From Mesobacillus subterraneus (GTDB lineage: Bacteria > Bacillota > Bacilli > Bacillales > Cytobacillaceae), in contig NZ_RSFW01000010.1 of assembly GCF_003937825.1 (NCBI RefSeq), positions 62,001-126,000 on the forward strand: 64,000 nt of DNA, written 5' to 3'. Each line of letters starts with the position of its first letter. The first letter of the stretch is position 1. Shown one piece after another: positions 8,037-16,016 of the stretch. A model generated the notes under the pieces. The model worked only from the letters and a program-made list of their open reading frames with translations, searched no databases and was not told where the DNA came from. A program made the position numbers and the translations under genes.

Positions 8037-8912
8037 CTATCGTACATTTTCACTGTCTTCGTTAAAAAAGTTCAGTTTCTCCTCCTGAAAAACTGAAATC
8101 GGCGCAATTTTCACTCGTTCTTCAAATAGATTTATGATTGTACGCACAAGCGGCTGCTGCGGCTCTTCGGTGTAAAGGTAAATGGTTTTGGGTGCAATTG
8201 ACAATAGCGGTGCAATCGTCCCCGAATCCACATAGACTGGATGGTTGACAAGGAGCTTGCGGTCAATGATCTTGAACAGGTCGCTTCGTTTCATTTCGGC
8301 AAAATGTTGATTATAAAAAACCATATTTTCGTCAATCACCAAATATAAATGGGTCATTTGCGGTTTTCTGTCATCAAGGAATTTCCTGAGGGTATGGAGG
8401 AAGACCTGATATTCCTGCTCCATCTTGTACTCATCAATCGCAATTTCAACCCACTTTGACAGCTGCTCGATATACCCCTTCATTCGGAACATGACAAAAG
8501 AGTCGAAAGAGAAGGAAACTTTTTCGTTAAAGATTTCATTGATGGCAATTTCGACAATTCCGTTTTCCTCTACACCCTCCATGAAAGCAAGCAATTCTTT
8601 GCGGTTACCCTCAATAACAGAATAAATAATATCAATGATCTGGTCCTGTTCTTCCATATCGCTATAGAGATACGATTCTGCCAGAACGGATCGTAACCAG
8701 TCATCACGTTTCGCTTTTAAAATAAAATCAAGAAAAGTCCTTTTCAGTTCAATTAGCACATCATCATGAAAATATTGCTCTGGAATGTGCACTCTATTTC
8801 GATCTTCATTGAGAAGAATTGGATTCGTATCCTGCCATGAAGCAAGCCTGGTGATCAAATGCTTATACAAATTCCAGGCATCCTGCTTTTTTTGGAAGAT
8901 GATTTCAATCAA
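8037..8912 (-). CDS. ytxC: Sporulation protein YtxC
   Basis: A 291-residue soluble-looking protein of the YtxC family, known from sporulating Bacillaceae; no enzymatic motif is visible. The sequence is rich in acidic and aromatic residues and contains two predicted helical blocks separated near residue 190. The start is TTG, 7 bases after AAGGGGGG. Its place between dnaI and thrS is the same as in B. subtilis. No membrane segment is seen. Function is not established; the sporulation link comes from the family. Confidence 0.85.
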   Translation of the reverse strand: MIEIIFQKKQDAWNLYKHLITRLASWQDTNPILLNEDRNRVHIPEQYFHDDVLIELKRTFLDFILKAKRDDWLRSVLAESYLYSDMEEQDQIIDIIYSVIEGNRKELLAFMEGVEENGIVEIAINEIFNEKVSFSFDSFVMFRMKGYIEQLSKWVEIAIDEYKMEQEYQVFLHTLRKFLDDRKPQMTHLYLVIDENMVFYNQHFAEMKRSDLFKIIDRKLLVNHPVYVDSGTIAPLLSIAPKTIYLYTEEPQQPLVRTIINLFEERVKIAPISVFQEEKLNFFNEDSENVR

Positions 8913-9013
8913 CCATATCCCCCCTTTTTAAATAATCCCTGATTATATATATGGGGAACTTGGCCAATTTAGAAGTAGCCAGGTGGCCTAAGGATGGATA
9001 TCTTCAAAAAAAT

Positions 9014-9040
9014 ATGCCGCAGTCAACCAGACTGCGGCAT
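9014..9040 (-). terminator. Terminator of dnaB-dnaI
   Basis: Arms ATGCCGCAGT and ACTGCGGCAT followed on the minus strand by a run of seven T. Confidence 0.9.
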
Positions 9041-9043
9041 AGC

Positions 9044-9976
9044 TTATATTCTGCGATTTTTACCTTCGACTTTTACCGGTTCTGCAAGATATCTGATTCG
9101 TTCCATGATTCTTGCCGCCTTTAATTGTTCTTCCTCACCGCGCTGGCTGTGCGTTAAATGATGCTCAAGCCCTTTCAGGTCGAAGTTGGAAGTAAAGAAG
9201 GTCGGAAGGTTTTCGAGCATCCGGAACTGGAGGATTGTCCCTAAGATTTCGTCCCTAGCCCAGCTGCTCATGGTTTCTGCTCCGATATCGTCAAGCATAA
9301 GAACATTCGCCTTTTTGATGGCTTCAAGCTTGTCGTTTACGGTATGGTCTCCAATCGCGTTTTTCATTTCACGGAAAAATTCTGGTACGTAGACGATCAG
9401 AGAGCTGACCTGCTTTTGAGCCAGTTCATTCGCGATCGCGCCAAGCAAGTACGACTTGCCGGTTCCAAACGGACCATGCAGGAACAATCCCTTTTGCTTT
9501 TGCCCAGGTTGATAGTTCTCGACGAAATCCTTCGCCATTTTGATGGCCTTGAACCGGCCTGCATCATCGAGCTCGATATCCCCAAATGACGCCTTCAGGA
9601 TTTCCTTCGGCACAAAAATACTGTTGATCAGACGGGTATGTTTCTGTTGCTCATCATGCATGACCTTCTTTTTGCAACGATCATATTTAATATCAATAAA
9701 ATTCCCTTTGATGAAAAGCTCCGGTTCATAACCCTTAATCATATTCTTGCATGAACCGAGACTTGGACAATCCTCACAGCCTTTGCTCTGGTTCGTGAAC
9801 TCATACAGCTTTGTCATACTGCGGTCGAGCATTTCACGGGTGATATAATCGGCATTCTCATCAAGGAACGCTTTGATATGCTCATCCTGCATGACCTGCC
9901 GCTTAATCGCCTCATACCGCTGCTGGAAATTCTGGTTGTTCGCAAGCTTTTTCAACGTATCATTTATGTTTTGCAA
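9044..9976 (-). CDS. dnaI: Primosomal protein DnaI (helicase loader)
   Basis: AAA+ ATPase that loads the replicative helicase DnaC (DnaB of E. coli) at origins and restart sites with DnaB and DnaD. The N-terminal helicase-binding region has a Cys-rich zinc site (CEDCPSLGSCK near residue 75); the C-terminal AAA+ domain has Walker A GPFGTGKSYL, Walker B VLMLDDIGAE and a sensor region with TSNFDLKGLE. About 310 residues, normal size. A GTG start at 9985 overlaps the dnaB stop but lies inside the GGGAGG site; the TTG at 9976, 8 bases after that site, is more likely. Translation is coupled to dnaB. Confidence 0.95.
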   Translation of the reverse strand: MQNINDTLKKLANNQNFQQRYEAIKRQVMQDEHIKAFLDENADYITREMLDRSMTKLYEFTNQSKGCEDCPSLGSCKNMIKGYEPELFIKGNFIDIKYDRCKKKVMHDEQQKHTRLINSIFVPKEILKASFGDIELDDAGRFKAIKMAKDFVENYQPGQKQKGLFLHGPFGTGKSYLLGAIANELAQKQVSSLIVYVPEFFREMKNAIGDHTVNDKLEAIKKANVLMLDDIGAETMSSWARDEILGTILQFRMLENLPTFFTSNFDLKGLEHHLTHSQRGEEEQLKAARIMERIRYLAEPVKVEGKNRRI

Positions 9977-9981
9977 CTGAT

Positions 9982-11394
9982 TCACCTCCCGGATTTGAAC
10001 TTCTTAAGTTCTTCTTCCAGCTTTTTCTTCTCTATTTCAAAATCAGGATCGACTTGTGGTTGATTTTCCTGTTTGTCCGTATCGCCGTCACGTTTTTTCT
10101 CAAACCACTCCGGAAGGACCTCCTTGCGGACAGGCTTTCGTTTCCCCTGTGTAGCAGGCGTCTTTTTCCCTTCGGCCCATTCCAGATACTGACGATGCTC
10201 ATTTTTCGCCAGCTGCATCGCATCCTTGACAGTTGAGATTTTTTTCCGCGACCAGTGGCTCGCAATTTTCTCAATATATCCTTTTGTCAGCTTCATATCC
10301 GTCTTGAGCATAACATATTGAACTAAAACATTCACGACCCCAGGCAGCAGTTTCTGCTTGAACATGACCTCTTCGATCATTTGCAGGTCTGCCTTTGATG
10401 GCTCTGCTCCGCCTGATAAATCGATCAGAAGCTGGCGCGGGGATGTTTTTTCGAAATAAAGGATCAATTCCTCTTCCTGTGTCTTCGGTTTCTCGATGTT
10501 CGCTTTATGCCGGGCAGGCTGGACCCTGTCCAATAGCGCGGGCAGCTGGTCCTGGTATTCAAACTGGTACCAGTCACGGGCAGCCTTGCGCAATTCATCA
10601 ATGTCGATTTCATTTTCAGCATTTACCGCACTCAGGACTATGTTTTTCATCTTCAAGGCATCAATCCCATAAAGGAAAGCGAGATTGCTGATTGCTTCTT
10701 TGACCTTGGTGGAGAATGCTTTTTTTGGAATGAGCGATTCCTGGAGTCCGCCCAGAAGCAATTCGAAATTGAATTCCCCTGGATCAATCTGTATTTTGGA
10801 TGCATCCGGCCTGCCGATGAAGGCCTTCCCTTCCTCTGCCTGCATATCAGTGGCTGTTTCCTGGTTTTGCCTAAGAGCTTCAGGCGAAACGGACAGGAAA
10901 ACATCCTGAAAGGCCTTTGTGATTTCGGAAAACCCTGGTTCCGCCTGAACACTTTTATCGCTGAAAAATCGTTTCAGCCGTGAAAATTGATTTTTCCCCA
11001 CCTTGCGATAGAGGTAGACATTCAGCATGCCATCAAGAAAAAATTGCTCCGGGGTCAGTGGCGGCTGGAGTTCATAAATGAAGGATCGGCCCTCATCACT
11101 ATTTTTCACAAATGTTTTGAGCAAGCCCATCCCTTCAAGCTTCTGCCTTGCATGGAAAATATCCTTCAGGTTCATATCCATAATGCTCATCAGATTATGG
11201 TGTGTGACAGGCTCTGACCAGAGGCGGTTCTCCTCAAGCTCAGCCCATAAAGTCATATAAAGGCTTAAACAGGCTGGCCCAATCAAGGGCTGATATAAGA
11301 AAGTGAGCACCTTGCGATCATATTCGTGCAACAGACCACCCGATGCTACAATGTATTGGTCTACAGGCAACGTCTCCTGCCAGTGCTGAGCCAT
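9982..11394 (-). CDS. dnaB: Replication initiation and membrane attachment protein DnaB
   Basis: A 470-residue Firmicutes DnaB, which with DnaD and DnaI builds the primosome at oriC and helps attach the origin to the membrane. It has the N-terminal winged-helix region (residues 1-120) and the C-terminal DnaB/DnaD (DDBH2) domain around residues 310-400, with the family YxxxIA-type motif (YIEKIASHW). The tail is highly charged. It directly precedes dnaI, sharing a stop/start junction. An intrinsic terminator separates it from nrdR upstream. Confidence 0.95.
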   Translation of the reverse strand: MAQHWQETLPVDQYIVASGGLLHEYDRKVLTFLYQPLIGPACLSLYMTLWAELEENRLWSEPVTHHNLMSIMDMNLKDIFHARQKLEGMGLLKTFVKNSDEGRSFIYELQPPLTPEQFFLDGMLNVYLYRKVGKNQFSRLKRFFSDKSVQAEPGFSEITKAFQDVFLSVSPEALRQNQETATDMQAEEGKAFIGRPDASKIQIDPGEFNFELLLGGLQESLIPKKAFSTKVKEAISNLAFLYGIDALKMKNIVLSAVNAENEIDIDELRKAARDWYQFEYQDQLPALLDRVQPARHKANIEKPKTQEEELILYFEKTSPRQLLIDLSGGAEPSKADLQMIEEVMFKQKLLPGVVNVLVQYVMLKTDMKLTKGYIEKIASHWSRKKISTVKDAMQLAKNEHRQYLEWAEGKKTPATQGKRKPVRKEVLPEWFEKKRDGDTDKQENQPQVDPDFEIEKKKLEEELKKFKSGR

Positions 11395-11443
11395 CTTTTC
11401 CCCTCCATTTCAAATAGCCGGACTTGTTCTCATCGCTAAAAAA

Positions 11444-11461
11444 GCTGAAGTTCCCTTCAGC
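11444..11461 (-). terminator. Terminator between nrdR and dnaB
   Basis: Arms GCTGAAG/CTTCAGC with a GGAA loop and TTTTTTAG on the minus strand. Confidence 0.7.
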
Positions 11462-11497
11462 TTCAGGTGGTGTACGGAGCTTGCAGCACTCCCTAGA

Positions 11498-11959
11498 TCA
11501 GGATTGTTCTTTCTTTAACAACTCTTTCAGTTCATCGATAAATACATTGATATCCTTGAATTGGCGGTATACAGAAGCAAACCGGACATATGCAACCTCA
11601 TCGACAGTCGCCAGCCTGTCCATCACCATCTCACCGACGGCTTCACTTTTTACCTCAGAGACACCATGGCTGCGAAGTTCCTTCTCAACATCAGAAGCCA
11701 GGTCTTCAAGCTCCTTCAATGCAACTGGACGCTTTTCACATGCTTTAATCAAACCGCGAAGGAGCTTTTCCCGATTGAACTCCTCACGTGTACCTTCTTT
11801 TTTCACGACGATCAAGGGGATTTCTTCAACCTTTTCAAATGTGGTGAAGCGAAACCCGCACGCTTCACATTCACGTCTCCGTCGAATGGATCGGCTATCG
11901 TCAACCGGCCTTGAATCAAGGACCCGGGTAGAATTGTTTTGGCAAGTTGGACATTTCAT
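11498..11959 (-). CDS. nrdR: Transcriptional repressor NrdR
   Basis: NrdR senses ATP/dATP and represses ribonucleotide reductase genes. It has the N-terminal zinc ribbon (Cys3, Cys6, Cys31, Cys34: CPTC and CEAC), the Arg-rich stretch [10 protein letters not shown], and an ATP-cone domain from about residue 49 to 139 ([16 protein letters not shown]). The frame is open further upstream, but the ATG before KCPTC, with a GGAG site, gives 153 residues, the family size. It lies upstream of dnaB-dnaI as in B. subtilis; whether they are co-transcribed is limited by the terminator after nrdR. Confidence 0.97.
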   Translation of the reverse strand: MKCPTCQNNSTRVLDSRPVDDSRSIRRRRECEACGFRFTTFEKVEEIPLIVVKKEGTREEFNREKLLRGLIKACEKRPVALKELEDLASDVEKELRSHGVSEVKSEAVGEMVMDRLATVDEVAYVRFASVYRQFKDINVFIDELKELLKKEQS

Positions 11960-12087
11960 CTCGATCAGCTCCGAATATTTTGAAATATAGAATGAGCGAA
12001 GGACCATTCGCCTGTTCCACTTGTACGTCCATACGTATTATCCTTAAGTATTATCTTATAAAAAAGATGGGGTCTGGACAAGAGAAA

Positions 12088-12492
12088 CTATTGATTCCCA
12101 TATTTTCCTGAGCCAATAAAAGTGTGGGAGCGATTCAGTTTTTCATAGATTTTGACCAGTTCCTGTTTTAATGCAGGATTGATGCCTGCCAGCGAAAATT
12201 TTTCCGTAGAAATATGTAGATCGACAGCTGTTTCATATGACTTGGTCGTAATAACCGTCGCTGTAAGGAAAGCTGGTACACGGCCGCTCAGCTCCGCGGA
12301 AATTTCTCCGTGATCCTTGGAAACACTGGTTATCCTGAATGAAGGATCGGCCTTCAGCAGGTCCTCGACTGTCTGGAACATCTGATTGAAGTTTGCTTTG
12401 TAGTAGCGGGTCCTCAACTGCTCGTCCTGGCTGTTTTCACTCGTCCCGCTGTATTTTTGGAATCGTCCTGTTATGGATTTTAATAAAGACAT
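12088..12492 (-). CDS. Conserved hypothetical cytosolic protein
   Basis: A 134-residue protein with no membrane segment, which I cannot assign to a named family. It shows an N-terminal basic stretch, a central alpha-beta pattern (FRITSVSKDHGEISAEL, then FLTATVITTKSYETAVDLHIS), and a helical C-terminus. It resembles small cytosolic proteins found next to speD in other Bacillus. The ATG at 12492 follows AGGAGG by 7 bases. Function unknown. Confidence 0.65.
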   Translation of the reverse strand: MSLLKSITGRFQKYSGTSENSQDEQLRTRYYKANFNQMFQTVEDLLKADPSFRITSVSKDHGEISAELSGRVPAFLTATVITTKSYETAVDLHISTEKFSLAGINPALKQELVKIYEKLNRSHTFIGSGKYGNQ

Positions 12493-12552
12493 CAAAAATC
12501 CTCCTGCATGAAAGTTCTAATTATAGTTTACCGTATTTTAAGACAAAATAAA

Positions 12553-12576
12553 AAGAGGTGTATCGCTACACCCCTT
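12553..12576 (-). terminator. Terminator of speD
   Basis: Hairpin GGTGTA/TACACC followed by TCTTTTTATTTT on the minus strand. Confidence 0.75.
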
Positions 12577-12597
12577 GTAATTTTTTCATATTTTCAA

Positions 12598-12978
12598 TTA
12601 TAGAGCTTTAGCTTGCGCTTGCTTTACATGCACAGGGCCCATGCCGCGTGGAATTTCGATGTTCTCACGTGTTTGAGCGCCAAGAGCTTCGGCAATATAG
12701 TCAGCTGCAATGTTAGGATCCAGATCACCGCAAGTATAAACATCAATGCTGGCATATCCGTGTTCTGGGAAGCTGTGAATAGTTAAATGAGACTCGGAAA
12801 TAATGACCACTCCGCTCACACCTTGTGGCGCGAATTTGTGGAAAGCCACTTCGCGGATTTCAGCACCAGATTTCAAAGCAGCTGAAACGAAAGTTTGTTC
12901 AATAAAATCCATATCATTCAATTTTTCAAAATCGCAACCCCAAAGTTCAGAAATTACATGACGACCCATTGTTTCCAT
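12598..12978 (-). CDS. speD: S-adenosylmethionine decarboxylase proenzyme
   Basis: A pyruvoyl enzyme that decarboxylates S-adenosylmethionine to supply aminopropyl groups for spermidine. The autocleavage motif is intact: [15 protein letters not shown] with cleavage expected between Glu62 and Ser63. The ATG at 12978, preceded by GAGGGGG at 9 bases, gives 126 residues as in B. subtilis SpeD; a TTG six bases earlier is too near the ribosome site. It has its own promoter and a long, structured leader. Confidence 0.97.
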   Translation of the reverse strand: METMGRHVISELWGCDFEKLNDMDFIEQTFVSAALKSGAEIREVAFHKFAPQGVSGVVIISESHLTIHSFPEHGYASIDVYTCGDLDPNIAADYIAEALGAQTRENIEIPRGMGPVHVKQAQAKAL

Positions 12979-13114
12979 ATTCAATTTCCCCCTCTTACAA
13001 TATTAGAATGAAATCCTTAGCTTCAATGGTATCTTAACTACCACGGGGGAAAGTTAGTCCAGAGAGGTCCTAACCCTTTAAGTAGCCAATTGGTACCGTT
13101 ATTAAGAAGTTCAC
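12979..13114 (-). promoter_or_regulatory. Structured 5' leader of speD
   Basis: About 135 nt between the promoter and speD hold nested inverted repeats: GTTAG/CTAAC with an inner CC/GG, GGTA/TACC, and two further GGTACC and TTAAG segments that could pair alternatively. A stretch of CCCCC (RNA ACTTTCCCCCGTG) could pair with the GGGGG of the speD ribosome site. No known riboswitch class was recognised. Confidence 0.45.
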
Positions 13115-13121
13115 GATGACT

Positions 13122-13150
13122 AGTATACTTTGTTTATATTTTTTTTGCAA
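13122..13150 (-). promoter_or_regulatory. Sigma-A promoter of speD
   Basis: TTGCAA (complement of 13145-13150) and TATACT (complement of 13122-13127), 17-nt spacer. Confidence 0.8.
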
Positions 13151-13250
13151 CACATGAAAACAAAATTTTTCAAATGAATTTCAGACTGCTATTTGCACAG
13201 TTTTCTAGATAGCTATTCTGCAGGTATGTAGTGGTTTTTTTTCACTGTAA

Positions 13251-13276
13251 AAAGCCTGCCGGGATCGGCAGGCTTT
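13251..13276 (-). terminator. Terminator of gapB
   Basis: Arms AAAGCCTGCC and GGCAGGCTTT with a 6-nt loop and a following T-run. Confidence 0.9.
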
Positions 13277-13288
13277 GAAAAAATATCA

Positions 13289-14320
13289 TCATCCAATTTT
13301 CACGGTTGCTGAATTGGACATTGCGTGAGCGACATGCTTTGTCAGGTCAACGACTCTTGAGGAGTAGCCCCACTCATTGTCGTACCATGCAAGAACCTTC
13401 ACCTTGTTCGCACCGATGACCATTGTGGAAAGTCCATCAATAATCGCTGAATGTTCATTTGTATTGAAATCGATTGAAACAAGTGGATCTGCTGTGATGT
13501 CCAGGACGCCCTTCAGCTTGCCTTTTGCAGCCGAGTAGAATGCATCATTGATTTCATCCACTGTTACTTCACGCTTCAGGTCAACGACAAGGTCAACCAG
13601 GGAAACGTTTGGAGTCGGCACACGCAGCGCCATGCCGTGCAGCTTTCCTTTCAGCTGTGGAAGCACGAGCGACAATGCTTTCGCAGCTCCAGTAGAAGTA
13701 GGAATGATCGATTGTCCGCAAGAACGTGCCCTGCGCAAATCCTTGTGCGGGTTGTCAATATTATTCTGGTCGTTTGTATAAGCATGGACTGTTGTCATCA
13801 GGCCATTTTCAATTCCAAAAGTATCGTCCAGCACTTTCGCGACTGGAGCAAGGCAGTTTGTCGTGCAGGATGCATTGGAAATGACATCATGTTCATCAAT
13901 TTTTAATGCGCTTTCATTTACGCCCATTACAATCGTTACATCTTCATTTGTGCCAGGTGCAGTCAAAATGACCTTCTTTGCTCCAGCATCAAGATGCAAA
14001 GCCGCTTTATCCCGTGAGTTGAATTTGCCTGTAGCTTCTATGACAATATCAATCTCCATTTCCTTCCATGGAAGCTCAGCAGGATTTCGATTGCTTAATA
14101 GTTTGACTCTCTTTCCGTTGACTACGAGGTGATCATCGGCAGGAATAACTTCGCCTGCGAATTGACCATGAGTTGAATCATATTTAATTAAATGCGCCAG
14201 AGTTTCCGCTGGATAGCTCGCATTAATCGCTACAATCTCCAGATTTTCTTCCAGGATGGCTTTTCGGAAAACCATTCTGCCAATTCTCCCAAAACCGTTA
14301 ATCGCTATTCTCGCCTTCAT
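13289..14320 (-). CDS. gapB: Glyceraldehyde-3-phosphate dehydrogenase, gluconeogenic type (GapB)
   Basis: A 343-residue GAPDH with catalytic Cys152 in SNASCTTNCLAP. The NAD-selecting Asp that follows Asn33 in glycolytic GapA is replaced here (INAS at 32-35), the feature of the NADP-preferring gluconeogenic GapB type. Position between coaE and speD matches B. subtilis gapB. In B. subtilis gapB is repressed on glucose by CcpN; two CcpN-like boxes lie upstream here. It works in the direction of 1,3-bisphosphoglycerate reduction. Confidence 0.96.
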   Translation of the reverse strand: MKARIAINGFGRIGRMVFRKAILEENLEIVAINASYPAETLAHLIKYDSTHGQFAGEVIPADDHLVVNGKRVKLLSNRNPAELPWKEMEIDIVIEATGKFNSRDKAALHLDAGAKKVILTAPGTNEDVTIVMGVNESALKIDEHDVISNASCTTNCLAPVAKVLDDTFGIENGLMTTVHAYTNDQNNIDNPHKDLRRARSCGQSIIPTSTGAAKALSLVLPQLKGKLHGMALRVPTPNVSLVDLVVDLKREVTVDEINDAFYSAAKGKLKGVLDITADPLVSIDFNTNEHSAIIDGLSTMVIGANKVKVLAWYDNEWGYSSRVVDLTKHVAHAMSNSATVKIG

Positions 14321-14340
14321 TGTACGGCCCCTTCCGAATT

Positions 14341-14351
14341 AGTGTTATACT
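14341..14351 (+). promoter_or_regulatory. CcpN-like box, distal or initiation-proximal copy
   Basis: AGTGTTATACT matches the reported CcpN consensus TRTGHYATAYW at 10 of 11 positions, on the plus strand. Confidence 0.55.
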
Positions 14352-14374
14352 TAATAACCCTTTGTTATGGTATT

Positions 14375-14385
14375 AGTATAACATA
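14375..14385 (-). promoter_or_regulatory. CcpN box at gapB promoter
   Basis: On the minus strand TATGTTATACT matches TRTGHYATAYW fully and includes a TATACT -10-like hexamer, as expected for a repressor that acts at the gapB promoter. Confidence 0.65.
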
Positions 14386-14488
14386 TTAAATTTTATTTGT
14401 GATAAATAAATGCACACATTTAAAATATAAAATAATTCTGATAATAATATCGAAAGAAGCCTATAATTCAAAGTGGAATTTGAAACAA

Positions 14489-14572
14489 GGATTAAAAAAA
14501 GATAAACTGGGATTATTTGTGCAGAAACCGGGATTATAACCAGAGAAACTGGGATTAAGGTTAAAGAGAACC
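14489..14572. repeat. 21-bp tandem array with GGATTA core
   Basis: GGATTA starts at 14489, 14510, 14531 and 14552, exactly 21 bp apart. Three units are preceded by AAACTG or AAACCG. The array lies between the coaE terminator and the gapB promoter. The 73-codon minus-strand frame crossing it shows a heptad echo (IIPVS repeated) only because 21 is divisible by three. Confidence 0.8.
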
Positions 14573-14626
14573 AAAATAATTCACGTGGGACCACGAAAGT
14601 ATCAAGGAGTCATTTAAGGACAGTAA

Positions 14627-14650
14627 AAAAGAGCCATACTCGGCTCTTTA
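14627..14650 (-). terminator. Terminator of coaE
   Basis: Minus-strand hairpin AAAGAGCC/GGCTCTTT with six T following; overlaps the coaE stop region. Confidence 0.85.
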
Positions 14651-15244
14651 AATTCCCCACTCACTCAAAATATCCACCAGCTGCTGCCTGGATTGCTCGA
14701 TTGTTCCATTATTATCAATGACCGCATCGGCCAGCTCGACTTTATCCTTCAGCGGCATCTGTGATTTGATTCTGGACAGTGCCTCTTCCTCAGAGAAACC
14801 ATTGCGTTCCATCAGCCTTACGAGCTGTGTTTTTTCATCTACATACACCAAGATAATTTTCTCAACGAGTGCCGTCAATTTGCTTTCGAAAAGGAGCGGA
14901 ATGTCGAGTACGACTGCCTTTTCGTTAGCTGCTTCTGCCGCTTCCCTCTTTTGGGCCATCCGCTCACGAACCGCAGGATGGACAATGGAATTTAACAGGA
15001 GCCTTTTTTTCTCATTGTTAAAAATGATGGAACCAAGTTTTGGGCGATTGATCGTTCCATCTTCATCTAAAATTCCCGTGCCAAATTGGCTGACAATATC
15101 ATTGTAAGCTTTTTCTCCTGGTTCGACAGCAAGCCTTGCTTCGATATCCGCGTCAATAACCGTAATGTCCATTTCAGTGAACATTTTTGACACCGTGCTT
15201 TTCCCGCTTGCTATGCCTCCTGTTAATCCAATCACTAATGACAT
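14648..15244 (-). CDS. coaE: Dephospho-CoA kinase
   Basis: A 198-residue P-loop kinase that phosphorylates dephospho-CoA in the last step of coenzyme A synthesis. Walker A is [12 protein letters not shown] (residues 6-17); the CoA-binding helix region [14 protein letters not shown]-like stretch follows, and the lid contains [17 protein letters not shown]. Family length is normal. It is 24 bases downstream of ytaF in the mutM-ytaF-coaE cluster conserved in Bacillus. Confidence 0.97.
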   Translation of the reverse strand: MSLVIGLTGGIASGKSTVSKMFTEMDITVIDADIEARLAVEPGEKAYNDIVSQFGTGILDEDGTINRPKLGSIIFNNEKKRLLLNSIVHPAVRERMAQKREAAEAANEKAVVLDIPLLFESKLTALVEKIILVYVDEKTQLVRLMERNGFSEEEALSRIKSQMPLKDKVELADAVIDNNGTIEQSRQQLVDILSEWGI

Positions 15245-15268
15245 CGTTTTATTCCTTTCAAAGGGCTG

Positions 15269-15901
15269 CTACATCTTAAGCAGCCCAATTATAATCAATA
15301 AGATCCCTGGTACGAATGAAAACTTTTGCATCCAGCCGCTTTCAGAATAATAACTGCCCATCCTCATTCCGGCATAAACAAACAATGAACTCATGCAGGC
15401 GGCTGTCAATGCCAAATAGCCGGGCGAAAAATCCAGCAATGCTGCGCCGATTCCTGCTCCAAAGGCATCGAGCGAAAGGGCCAGCCCAAGCATGACGGCT
15501 TCAATCCCATTAATGGTACCTGAACGGTCAAAGTCTGCAGTCATCGGTTTTTTCAAAATGTTGATGACAATGCCAAGAGATTTTATCTCGAAGTTGAGGA
15601 TGATTTTTTCATGGCAGAGTAACTCTGCTTTATCTTCGCGGAAGAATTGATACAGAACCCAGCCGCCCAGAACAATTAAGACTGTGCCGCCAAGCTTCTC
15701 TGCCAGCTGTGGTGAAAAAAAGCTCTCCAGAAAATGCCCGATCATCATGGCTGCCATCAGAACTACAGCGGAACAAATTGCGATCACAACTATTGATTTA
15801 ATCGGGATTTTCATTTTCCGCAATCCATACGTTAACCCTACACTGAAACTGTCCAGACTGACAGCGAATGCCAGTAAAAACAGGGAGATTGTTTGTGCCA
15901 T
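15269..15901 (-). CDS. ytaF: Sporulation membrane protein YtaF (MntP-like)
   Basis: A 210-residue integral membrane protein with six hydrophobic segments, built as two halves that each carry an LSLDxFGxG/VSLDSFSVG motif (residues 14-24 and about 140-152). This is the MntP/YtaF fold of divalent-cation exporters. YtaF is linked to sporulation in Bacillus; a metal substrate is inferred only. The gene lies between mutM and coaE. Its ribosome site GGAAGGAGC can pair with an upstream GCTCCTTCC. Confidence 0.9.
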   Translation of the reverse strand: MAQTISLFLLAFAVSLDSFSVGLTYGLRKMKIPIKSIVVIAICSAVVLMAAMMIGHFLESFFSPQLAEKLGGTVLIVLGGWVLYQFFREDKAELLCHEKIILNFEIKSLGIVINILKKPMTADFDRSGTINGIEAVMLGLALSLDAFGAGIGAALLDFSPGYLALTAACMSSLFVYAGMRMGSYYSESGWMQKFSFVPGILLIIIGLLKM

Positions 15902-15908
15902 AATCGGA

Positions 15909-15949
15909 GCTCCTTCCTGTCAATCGCTACGTTAGTATATGGAAGGAGC
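15909..15949 (-). promoter_or_regulatory. Hairpin covering the ytaF ribosome binding site
   Basis: The perfect 9-bp arms GCTCCTTCC (RNA from 15949) and GGAAGGAGC (to 15909) enclose 23 nt. The second arm is the ytaF Shine-Dalgarno sequence, 7 bases from the ATG at 15901, so folding would hide it. Confidence 0.5.
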
Positions 15950-16016
15950 CTAGATATGGTGAGGACTTCAACAAGCCATTACCTTGGGCTTTTTTAGTTT
16001 GCTGATTATATTATGC

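Noticed and set aside
14373-14594. 73-codon hydrophobic frame with a heptad repeat (IIPVS)
   Set aside because: GTG start without a ribosome site; the periodicity comes from the 21-bp DNA repeat and the frame also covers the gapB promoter.
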